Source: Oreohelix idahoensis
Lineage: Eukaryota > Mollusca > Gastropoda > Stylommatophora > Oreohelicidae
Direction of reading: 5' to 3'
NCBI GenBank assembly: GCA_024509875.1
Contig: JAMPIV010013755.1
Coordinates: 87,001-151,000 of the forward strand
Length of the DNA: 64,000 nucleotides
This document shows, piece by piece, positions 10,097 to 22,000 of the stretch (within the stretch, counting starts at the first letter, position 1; each line of letters starts with the position of its first letter). The notes under the pieces are model-generated. The model did not search any database and was not told where the DNA came from. It was given only the letters and a program-made list of their open reading frames with translations. A program made the translations under genes and the position numbers.

Positions 10097-13000
10097 CTGC
10101 AAAAAAAATTAATACAATTTATGGTGGAAATGAAGAACAGTTTGGTGTGTGTTCTATAGTGCCTTATAAAAGTATAGATCTAAAGAGACCAGTAATAAGC
10201 GTTATGGGTTAGGTTTAGGAATCTTAAATCAAAATATATATATATATATATATTTTTTTTTTTTTAAAGCTAGCAATGAAAATATATAAACTGGCGCAAT
10301 ATATTATATATTCTCTACCGAACTTCAAAAATTGGAATAGCCGTTATACCCATACGAATTTTTAGTGTCAATCAAACATTGATAGTAATTAATTATTTAA
10401 ATAAATATAAATCATTGGATGACCGTAATGATGATCACCCAAGGCAAAATCACATTGTTTTTTAAAGAAACGAAATTAAAACTAAGAAGAGAAGTAACTC
10501 CAAATAAACTTTTCTCTGACCTGGTTAAGATGCAAATTTGCCTTGCTTTTGTGGGTTTTTTTTCAGTTTCATAATTTGGTCATATCGGAATGACGGTCGC
10601 CGAATGCTCCGCATGTATTTTCGTACCATTTAGATTTCGGGTTAAGCCTAACCCCAACTGTAACCCTAATCCTAACTCTAAATGGTACGAAAATACATGC
10701 AGAGCATTCGGCGACCGTCATTCCGATATTAGGCCTACCCATAATTTGTTTTGTATTATTATTCAAATTTACATTTCTTACGCACTTTCTACCGTAAACC
10801 TAACCTCAACCTTAACTCTAAATGGTACGAAAATACAAATATTAAACATACTCGACGGCAATAAAGGTAAAGATTACCAGAATCTCAGTAAAAAGAGTTG
10901 TCAGAATCATTCAAGTTGAATAAATTCAACTCAAACAAGAATTTTCGTGCTCTTTTTCCACAAAATGTTTATGATTCGGCGGTATGGCAGCGTCCATGTT
11001 TGTAACTTTCGCTTTTGTAAAATCACTATTATCAGTTCTACCGTATTCGCTAGCAGTAAAATATTTTGTTCGTTTCAAGCTTAGTGGCCAGATTTTTCAA
11101 TGCTGAATCCGATTATGCCCAGCAATTGCCGATACGATTGTAAACAGAAGAGTTCTGGTGCTTTTAAAATAGGACGTACGTTTTATAGGTGTATGGGAAC
11201 GAGGTATCGCACTACTTCCGTGACGTACTCGGTACGGCACAGCGACAAAAATTGTCAAGATTTATGCCGTATGGCGTACGTCATAATGGTGCTGAAAGGG
11301 TTAATAATTAGGTGAAAAAACCCGTACAGACCCATGTACGGCCTGTACACATCTGAAAACGCAAACACCCCGTACAGATTATGGGTAAACCTTTAAGTGT
11401 GGCATGTATGATATATATATATAAATCATTAGTCTTGTGCTACACCTTAGCCCAGTGGTTCCCAAATTTTTCAGTTCATGGTGCCTTTGTGTACCAGGAT
11501 TTTTCCACGGCGCCCCAAGTCAGAACATAAGCCTACCTAACAGTTGCAGTGCGCAGTTGGTGCGGTTAGGTTGGTTAACTAAAAAAAATAAATGAAACAC
11601 GTATTTCAAATTCACAAACAATTTCTATAAAAATCATTAATAAAGTAATAATTTGGAACAATCATATCAACGCATTTAACTTTTCAAAGATAACACACAA
11701 GTATGCTAGTTTTACCAAAAAGTCTGTTTCCACGAAGTGTTTGGCATATTCGTGTTTTCCTCTTCAAGAAAAGTGTACATTTCCTGCTGTAATTCAAACA
11801 TACGGGACAATACATTGCCATGAGAGAGCCATCATGAGGGGCAGTAGTACAACAAAGACGTGTATTCGGCTCCCATATCCTCACACAATTTTTTTGAAAA
11901 ACCTTGCTTTCACTGGCCAAGTTTTTATAAAGTTTACCACATTCACCACACATTGTAAGACCAGATTCAGTGGAGGACTCAATAAATTGATGCGAGTGCT
12001 TCTCTGTGAATGATGCAATGGGTCCACAGTGAATCCAGAGCTTTGCTTCAAATAAGTGCCTGCAATCATCCATAACGGCCGGACATCACACGACCACCAT
12101 CAGTACAGACGCCAACGCACTTTGTCTACTCCACATTATTTTCAACCATAAATGTGTCCAGTGACTAGAACAATCCAGAGTTTAAATTTTGACATCGAGC
12201 GCCATCTATTATTACTATTGAAAAGCAAAACAGTTAGTGGTTTGTACAGTGTCCGTTAGATGTCCTTCCTATCATCGCATCAACACATCGATGGTCCGAT
12301 TCTAAAACCACGTGAGCTAAGTGTAATTTCAGTAAAAATATTGGAATATTTTGCGGCGCCCCTGTAAACCAGCCACAGCGCACCAGGGCGCACAGTTTGG
12401 GAACCACTGCCTTAGCCAATATTTGTGTCATAAGATTGGCAAGATGTTAGAACACGTGAATAAAAAATTCAACAAATGAAATCAAGTTGCCTATTTTTTG
12501 ATTGATGTGGGATTTGCGAGAGTCCAGTGGTTCGTCGTTCATTCATCATTTTTCGCTAATGTGTACAGCAGCCAGCACATATCTGATTATTTTAACAATT
12601 ATGTCGCACTGAGCATAATTTATTATTCACAGCTGCTTAAAAGGAAAAAAGAAACAGTGGATACCACTACATATTACTTGATTTCACTAAAACGTGTAGA
12701 ATCTGCATAAGAAATGTACATTTTAATAATAATATAACAAAAATTATATGTCATTATTACTTTCATCCAGTGCATTATTTGTATTAAATAATTAATTACT
12801 ATCAATGTTTGTCATATGGGTATTTCAAACTGCCAATTAGGTTAAAATGGCTATTTTCATTTTTGAAGTTGATCGAGAATAAATTACAAAAGTTTGTATT
12901 TTCGATGCAAATTATGAGCTATTTAGTTTTCTAAAAAAATTAATATGATAACGTGATTTTATTACTTTTAAAATTGTATCAAATATTTACTGAATTAATT

Positions 13001-16000
13001 CAAGACTGCCCTAGAAACCTCTCCATTCCATTTCATATAACATGATAATATAGTTTCATTCAATTTTTCTCTTTGCAATAATGATGATAACGGAGTAGTA
13101 AAATTAGTTGTGAGAACAGTGTGACAGTGTGATGTCTTCTTCGATGTCATCCTTGGACATTGCTTGGGTTCTGGGTTAGGTTTAGGATCTCTAACCCATA
13201 CCCCTTCTTACTGTGTCTCAGAGTTCTTTTATAAAGTCTTATCGAACACAGGATTTCCTAGTCTGTTAGTAATAATTAATAGACTAATTTAAAATGCTGA
13301 CACATCATTATTACAGTGAAAAATAAACTCTGACATTTATTGTTTGAGTTTTAAAATAATTGAAGACTTGCTTTAAAAGGCAAAGTCCCCTTGTCTAAAT
13401 TATAATGCAGCCCACTGAAACTGAAAATATTTTGACATGAATTAACTCTTCTGAAACATGCAGTTCTTTGTTTACGGTTTTTGGATTTTTTGTACAGGTT
13501 TTTCATCTCCGAGAAGTGGCATGTATGATTAAAGCTATAAGTATTATATATCACAGTGCTTGGAACTGAATGGACAGCAGTAGTTTTTTTGGTAGTTTTT
13601 GGATGTTGGTTGAGTAGCAACAAATTAATTACCTAATTATATGCATAAAAATAACAAAAAGTTACATATACTGAAATATTCAAAGAAGGCAAAAAAAAAA
13701 AAATGAACAAAAGCAAAATGTGCAAAACAGTGGCTTTTTTTTAGAAGTACGTCCAATTTTGTATACGTTTTGAAAAAAAATTAGACAAATCTAATCATAA
13801 ATAACTTAATTAATTAATTAATGAAACTGTAAAAATAACATTTAAAATCTTTTAAAATGCATGAAACCAAAGCATAATATGCATCAATATGTTAGGAAAT
13901 TAATGAACTGTATGTTTTTGGTATTTATAGCACTAATTTTTACAATGTAATTATCCAAGGTCAAAATGACTCAGAATTGGAAATAAAATGTACATAAACT
14001 CAGATATTCAAGAACCTTAAAACCTAGATAATTAAAATAATACAACAAATTTACTTATATTTAAAAGGTTATCCAAGTATGTATACATTTTGAGAAAAAA
14101 AATGAAAAGATTCTGACGATAAATAAATTAATTAAAAGGATAATTAAAATTCATATGTTGAAAGGGACAATAATTGAAAATTTTTAATTAAAAAAAAAAA
14201 ACAAAGATTAAAAAAAAAATTATAATCTTAATTATATGATATTGGTTGAATAAAAAAATAGAAGAAATAAATATTCTTTTAGGATTTATGGTATTCAAAT
14301 AGGCAGTTTCAATCATTTTTTAGGAAGCAAAGAAAGGTGTTGCATATACTATATTTTGTTTTTATTTTCAATACCTAGAGTTGCCCAACAATGTTTACAA
14401 TTTTTTATTGTAGCAGTATATTCTGGTATAATTGAGTGTGTGGTGCTGATTTTAGTTTGCGATGGAATTATGTGAAGAAGGAATATTCTGATTCATAAAT
14501 AGTTCAACATACCTTTTATTTCGTTTGTGAATTGCATTGCTAGGTGACTCAACTGGAAAAAAAAAAAGAAAATAAGTCAAGAAAAGTACTGTAGTCTCAC
14601 AGGACTACTGATTTTCAAAAGTTATAGTCTTTACTTAGATGTATTATGAACATCAAAGCTAGAATAGACAAAAGCCTTAACATTCATAGGATGCAAAGTA
14701 ACACCAGACTGCGGAACATACAAAGACATCAATGAATGAATAAAGCGAGCACAGCCTTTGCAAATCTAAAGAACATATAGAAATCTTCCCAGTACAGCAT
14801 AAATACCAAATTAAGATTATATGAGAGTTGTGTACATCCTGTTCTTCTGTATGGTGCAGAATGCTGGAGAGTAACAGAAAAGGAAATGTCGAAATTGTTT
14901 TCTTTTCAAGCAATCTGCTTATAGAAAATTCTCTAATTTTTTTGGCAGAATACCATCACCAATTAAGAACTGATTAGTCAGAATAACCAAGAAGACGTGC
15001 ACACCATCATAGCTGACAGACGCTGGAGTTGGGTTGGCCACATTCTCAGAAGTGACCCCAACACCATTACAAGAACAGCTATGCTATGATCCCAGAAGGA
15101 AGGTGAAAGAGTGGCAGACCAAAAACAACTTGTTGAAGAACTATGGAGGCTGAGATGGAAAGCAAGAACCGATTGTGCAAAGCGGTGACAGTTCGTTGCT
15201 GCCCTACAAGATGCCACCAAGCGTAACATCCACCGACTGCTTTGACATTCGGGTGCTAAGGATCAAAGAAGAAAAGAAGAAGTAGGGAATAACACAGAAT
15301 ATAAACACAAATAAGGAATGATAAAGATAACATGGCAAAGCAGTAAACAGTATTCTCATGTAAAAGCAGCATATAATGTTGAATGCAATAGCAAGATGTA
15401 GAGAAAATAATAGCATGCTAATGTAAATGGATGACAATAATGAATATGTACGGGCTGTCCTTTGTAATTCCATGAACTTTGCTATGTGCTGTAATTTTAC
15501 TTTGTCATCACCCAGAACATTCAGAAGACAATTAAAGTCATCTTTCTTTGCAAGAATATTGAGAAGGAGACGAGCTCCTCTTGTGTCACCATAGTTCTTA
15601 GTTTCTGCTTCAACAAGTTCCTGGTAATATTTAATACAGTATTAAAAATTAACACGTCAATATTTTGACTAAGGTGGAAAGTGTTCAAAAACCCAATGTC
15701 AATGATTTAAAAACAGTAAACAAATTACACTGACAAACAACATTTTTCTTTCTTATATAAGAATAAGTGTTCTTAGGTCAGTTTCTTGCGCTGATTTCAA
15801 ATCTGAAATCCGTTTATCTCTATCACATCGGGTTCTTAAGATATTTGTGAATAAATATATTTTTGGGAAACCGTTATTTGCTCCGTTTCTTTTTTACTAT
15901 ATAACTTATTAAAAATTAATAAAATGCAAAATAATTCTACTTTTTATACTGCTAAAAGATGCATGACATATGTTACGCTATTTTTCAAATAGTTACTGTA

Positions 16001-19000
16001 TTTTTAAATAATTCTGAGCAAAATATGGCTTCTAGAAGTTGTAGAAATTCGGCTGATCTGTTCTGTTACGTGTGCGGATATTTTACCGATCGTGTTCACC
16101 AGAAAAACTTCACACCATTACTAAAGAAAGCATATGAACTTTATTTCGATTCGAAAGTTGATGATGCAAATAAATCTTGGAAGCCAAATGCAGTTTGTTC
16201 GACTTGTGCAAATACATTGGCATGTTGGTTACGAAAATCACCGAAGCATAAGTCGATGCCTTTTGGAGTGCCAGTAATATGGCGTGAACCGACAAATCAC
16301 GCTACCTAATGTTACTTCTGCTTGACAAATATCCATGGTTTCACTTTTAAAACTAGAAAGTCTGTGGTTTATCCAAATATTGAATCGGTTTCGAAACCAG
16401 TGCCTCATGATCCAATCACGTGTCCGACCCCAGTTCCACCAGAACAATATCCGTTGGACGTGAATGAACCATCAGAAATTGATAGTTTACCTGCTTTAGA
16501 AACTAATTCTGACTCGGATTATATACCGGTGAATGATGGTGTTCACTTAATTAACCATTCAGAACTTTCAGATCTAATACGTGATCTCGCTCTTACCAAA
16601 GGACAAGCGGAATTACTCGGTTCGCGACTCAAAGAATGGAATCTTTTAGCGCCCAATACTCCGATATCTAAATTTCGTCATACACACAGAGAACTTGTTC
16701 AATACTTTGAGATGGATGATGACATTTGCTATTGCAAAGATGTAAACGGTCTAATGGTGCACCTCGGTCATGAGCACATAGTCAACGAATGGCGACTTTT
16801 CATCGACTCTTCCAAGACTAGTCTAAAAGCCGTGTTATTGCATAACGGAAATTTATTTTCATCAATTCTAGTTGCCTACTCTGTTCATATGAAAGAAACT
16901 TATGACAATATGGCTATACATTTGGCAAAAATAAAGTACAATGACTACCAATGGCGGATTTGTGGAGACCTAAAGGTCATTGCAATTCTCACGGGCATGC
17001 AGACTGGGTATACTAAATTTTGTTGCTTCCTATGTGAATGGGACAGCCGCAACAGAAGGAACATTATGCAAGAAAGGTGTGGCCTATCAGGGATCATATG
17101 CAGCTCGGGCATAAAAATGTAATACACGAGCCATTAGTTAACAAAGACAGCATCATTTTACCACCGATACATAAAAGTTGGGGCTCATGAAGAATTTCGT
17201 AAAAGCGTTAGATAAAACGAGCAAAGCTTTCACTTATCTTCGAGAAAAGTTTCCGCAAGTTAGCGATGCAAAGATAAAGGAAGGTATCTTTGTAGGACCT
17301 CAGATTAGGAAAGTTATTGCAGACAAACAATTCGAGAACTTGTTACATGGTAGTGAACTTCGCGCATGGATGGCATTCAAATCGATCGTCGATAACTTTC
17401 TGGGAAATCACAAATCTGTCGACTATGTGCATATTGTTAAGCAGTGCATAGATGCATACAGAATTATGGGCTGTAACATGTCCCTCAAAATCCATTTGCT
17501 CGATTGGCATCATGACTTTTTCTCTGACAACCTTGGCGAAGTCAGCGATGAACATGGAGAACGATTCCATCAAGATATCGCCGTAATGGAGTCACGTTAT
17601 CAAGGACGGTGGAGTGTGACCATGCTTGCCGATTATTGTTGGATGCTTCATCGCGATGTACCACATGCCATTCACCGACGAAAGTCGACTGCAAAGAAAT
17701 TCAAGCCTACATAACTGTTATACTTCTTGTACGAATGATGTTGTAATACTGTATGCGTTGTTAAAAACCTTCAATTGCGTATTTCTAGAGATCCCGACCT
17801 GATAGAGAAAAACGGTTTGCAGATTTAAAAACAGCGCAGTAAAATTGACCAGAAAAACATAGAAATGTTAGAGAAAGAAAAAAAAATATTTTTTTTGTTA
17901 GCCAGTGTTATTAAGCAGTAAGATGAAATGGGGTTGTCACAATGATATTTCTCCCTTTTCTTACTTAGTCGTTCTTCTTCTACCGTGAGGTGTAGAGGTT
18001 TGGAAGAGAGAGTGCCATACTATCATATTGGTTGTCTTCCTCCTGGCCTGGTTCCATTCAAGTCCTCGGTCCTTCAAAGATTGTCTAATGTTGTCCTCCC
18101 AGCAGACTCTGGGTTTCTCCCTTTTCACCTATAGAAAAGAGACCAAAAGTTTGAGTGATTAAAACAACTGAAATACGGCATTTTGCCAAATTTACAGTGT
18201 TCTTAAATACTGTTTTCTACTGTTAAAAATGTGCTTGCGTCAGGGTCAGCAAACCAGAGCTGACCAAGACCCTACTCCACCTCCATGTGGTGGTCCTGGA
18301 AGCAGGCTGCATCACTGCAGTCTGGCTGAGAGAGTAGGGATTGAAGTGGGAAGGCAACCCGGTCCCAAAAATGCAGTGCTGAAGTCAGATGTGTCGGGCC
18401 AAAAGGCGCAGATATCGCAGCTTTGCTGTAAATGGCGACACAACGCAACCAATGTCCTTTTCAGGGTGATCGCAGAAGAAGAAGAATACTGTTTTTAAAT
18501 ACAGTATATATATTTTAAAGATGCATATTTTCTACAAACACTTGCAAGCCATTGTGATTTGTGACCTCCACCCAGTAAGTGACAAGCACTGGCCTGATTG
18601 TTGTTTAATGTGACATAACTGTGGTGGAATCTCATTTAAAAAAGCACACTGAGACCCGGAATAAAAACTATTGGGTAAATATCGTGGTCATTAACCTTTA
18701 GCACGCTGCGGGCGACATGTGTCGCTGAACGTAACCCATGTTCTCACTGCTTGAGGCGACACATGTCGCCTGCGGATATCTTCATTTTCAAGCTATAGGA
18801 TGTGTGTACACTAAATCTCACCCCCGGATGTTAAGTTTTAAACTTATCTGGGAGAGAGTTAGCTTCCGTTTCTGATTTTTTTTTTAGTAATGGATGTATT
18901 CGCGTTTATTTTCTGTGAATTTTTTTAATCAAAATGAATCGGCATCAAACACGCGGCAATTTTTGCTCTAATTTTATTGGATTCTGACGCCATGCGGTGG

Positions 19001-22000
19001 GGATGAGATTTTTTTCTGTATAAGCGCTGATATCGGTTCTCAGAATATGTTTGATGGCCGAGTTGGAAACGAAAGTAGAATGGCATTCATTCATATTCAT
19101 AACCCTCCACTCCCAAAGGAGCATAGGCCTTCAACAAACACATGCCAAGTCCTCCTGTCACGTGCCATCATCTCAAGTTCTTTCCATGTTCTCCTCATCA
19201 TTTTCACCTCTGTTTCCAGCTCTCTTCTCCATGTACTTCTTGGTCTTCCTCTGCCTCTCTTGCCCTGGAGGTTCCAGAACAAGGACTGCCTTGTAATGCT
19301 ATCAACAGGTTTCCTCAGTGTGTGTCCTATCCATCGCCATCGTCTTCTTCTCATCTCTTGTTCCACTGGCACTTGTCTAGTTCTTGTCATCAGTTCCACG
19401 TTGGTAACCTTGTCATACCATTTTAATCCCTCTATTCTACGCAAGCACCCATTTATGAAAGTCTGTAGCTTTTTGGTTGTTGTCTTTGTTGTTCTCCATG
19501 TCTCCGAGCCATACAATAGGACTGACTTCACATTTGAGTTGAAGATTCTTATTTTTGTGTTGGATTCTACTTCTCTTGATCTCCATATGTTTCCCAATGC
19601 AATGAAAGCTCCTCTTGCCTTTTGTATTCTTATTTTGATATCGCTGTCTGTCCCTCCAACTTTATCTATATTACTGCCAAGATATGTGTACGATTCTACA
19701 TCTTGTATTGGTGTTTCTTCAAGTTCAACCCTGTTATCATTACCTGCATTTATTCGCATTATTTTTGTCTTTTCCCTGTGTATTTTCAGACCCAATTGCT
19801 GTGACCTCTCATCGAGTGTTTTCAATTTGTCCTGCATCTGATTACCGTTATGGGACAGGAGAGCCAAGTCATCAGCAAAATCCAGATCATCCAACTGCTT
19901 AGTCAGAGTCCACTGGATTCCATTTCTGTTGTGTGTTGTCGATGATCTCATAACCCAATCTATTGCCAGCAAGAAAAGAAATGGAGACAAGAGGCATCCC
20001 TGTCGCACTCCTGTTCTTATCCCAAATGGTTCTGTAAGCTGTCCTTCATGAAGAACTCTGCACGTCATGTCTTCATAGGTTTTCTTTATTAAATTAATGA
20101 TCTTCAGGGGAACTCCATAATGCCTCATCAATTTCCAAAGTGATTCTCTGTCCACACTGTCAAAAACCTGCTTGTTCATCTCTCAGTTTCTTGTCTATGG
20201 ACTCCTTTAATCTCTCAAGGATAATCCTGTTCAATACCTTTCCTGGCACTGATAGTAACATTATTCCTCTATAATTTGTGCACTCTTGTAGATTTCCCTT
20301 CTTAGGCAACTTAACCAGATATCCTTCCTTCCATTCTGCTGGTATCTCTTCCTTTTCCCAGACTTTACCAAGTAATTTATATAACATCTCTGTAGCCGTG
20401 TCGATATCTGCTTTGATGGCCTCTGCTGGATTTCCATCAGGTCCAGACGCTTTTCCATCTCTTAGAAGCTTTATGGCTTTCTTTATTTCTTCCTTCGTTG
20501 GTCTTTCACCGTTAATTTGTAGCTCTTCTTCTGCTGGCTGGATGTCCGGCGGGTTTTGTGGAGCTGGTCTATTGAGAAGGTCCCCAAAATATTCTGTCCA
20601 CCTCTTCATTTGCTCTTGTATATTGCTGAGCAGTTTCCCATTCTTGTCTTTTATGAGGCAACTTGTTTGCTTGTATTTCCCTGTTAGCTTCTTTGTGCTG
20701 CTATACAGTTCTCTCATATTTCCTTTGGCTGCAGCATCTTCTGCCTCTCTTGCCAACTCCTCAATATACTTCCTCTTGTCTCTTTTGATACTTCTTTTTA
20801 CTTCTTTGTGTGCTTCTGTGTACACTTCTTGAGCCTTGGCTTTGGATCTTCTGGTTTTGCTTGTGTTTAACTCTGCTTTCTTGTTTTTTCTATCTTTTAT
20901 CTTATTGATGGTTTCTGTTGTTATCCATGCTTTTTGTTGTCTTTCCCTTTTCCCCAGTATTTCTTCACATGTCTCCTTCCATACCGTTTTGACCTGCTGC
21001 CAATAGTCTTCTGTATTCTCTAAATCTTCCAGCTGTTGGAGCACTTGGAATTTGTTGGATACTGTGACCGCAAATTTGTCTCTTGTTTCTTGATTTCTTA
21101 GCTGTCCTACATTAAACTGTTGTCTATAATTTTGCATTGTTGCATATCTCTTGAGTTTCATTTTTACTTTGGCTATCAGAAGATGGTGATCTGATGCCAC
21201 ATCTGCTCCTCTATATACCTTTACATCCTGCAATGATGATCTAAACTTCTTCTTTATGCATATATGATCGATCTGATTTTCTGTTCTATGGTCTGGTGAT
21301 ATCCATGTTGCCTTGTGTATTCTCTTATGTGGAAACATGCTTCCTCCTATAGCCAGTTGATTTGAAGCAAAGAAGTTTGCGAATAGTTCTCCATTTTCAT
21401 TCATTACTCCTAGCCCATGTTTTCCCATGACTTCTTCAAATCCAGTATTGACTGTACCTATCTTTGCATTCATGTCACCCATCAAAATTGTGATGTCTCT
21501 TCTTTTTACTTTATCCATAATTTCCTGTAGTTTAGTATAAAATGCTTCTTTCACAGACTCTTCTTTGTCATTAGTTGGTGCATAACATTGGATGACATTG
21601 ACATGAATTTTCTTTCTAGCTGTTTTGAAAGTAGCTGTTATTATTCTGGGTCCAACAGCTTCCCATTCAATGAGTGCTTTCTGTGCTTCTTTAGATAACA
21701 TAAAAGCTACCCCTTCACTGTGGTGTGAACTTTCGTCTTCGTGTCCTGAGGACAGCACCAATTCACCTGTGATGAGTTTCTTCCTGTCTACCCCCTTCCA
21801 CTTTGTTTCCCACATTCCCAGAACCTCGATTTTGTATTACCTCATTTCTGCTGCTACTTGCGCCACTTTCCCTTGTTCGTTCAATGTCCGAACATTCCAG
21901 GTGCCAAATCTGGAAGTTCTCCTAGAAGAAAGAAGGTTAGTCAGCAACACAGACTCCTTCCGGCTTTCTCTGTGTTGCATCATATGCCTCCCCGCGAGAG

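Larger units (their letters stand above)
9815..10450 (-). repeat. Left arm of a diverged inverted duplication containing the last exon
   Basis: Reverse complement of this arm aligns along its length with 12770-13535. Shared landmarks in order are a 'ttaaataattaattactatc' block, 'TATGGGTAT', 'CTAACCCATA', 'TTTTATAA', the exon 4 core ending 'AAAAAGGCAAAG', and the 'TACAGGTTTTTCAT' to 'CATGTATGA' end. The arms are far from identical, so the duplication is old. The last exon of the CARD-like gene lies in this arm. Confidence 0.65.

Noticed and set aside
10640..10680. Telomere-like CCCTAA words
   Set aside because: Only scattered imperfect copies in the loop of a foldback; not a telomeric array.
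19047..19841. Long plus-strand frames rich in Leu, Ser and Phe opposite RTE2
   Set aside because: They are antisense shadows of the RTE2 reverse transcriptase; the motifs are on the minus strand.
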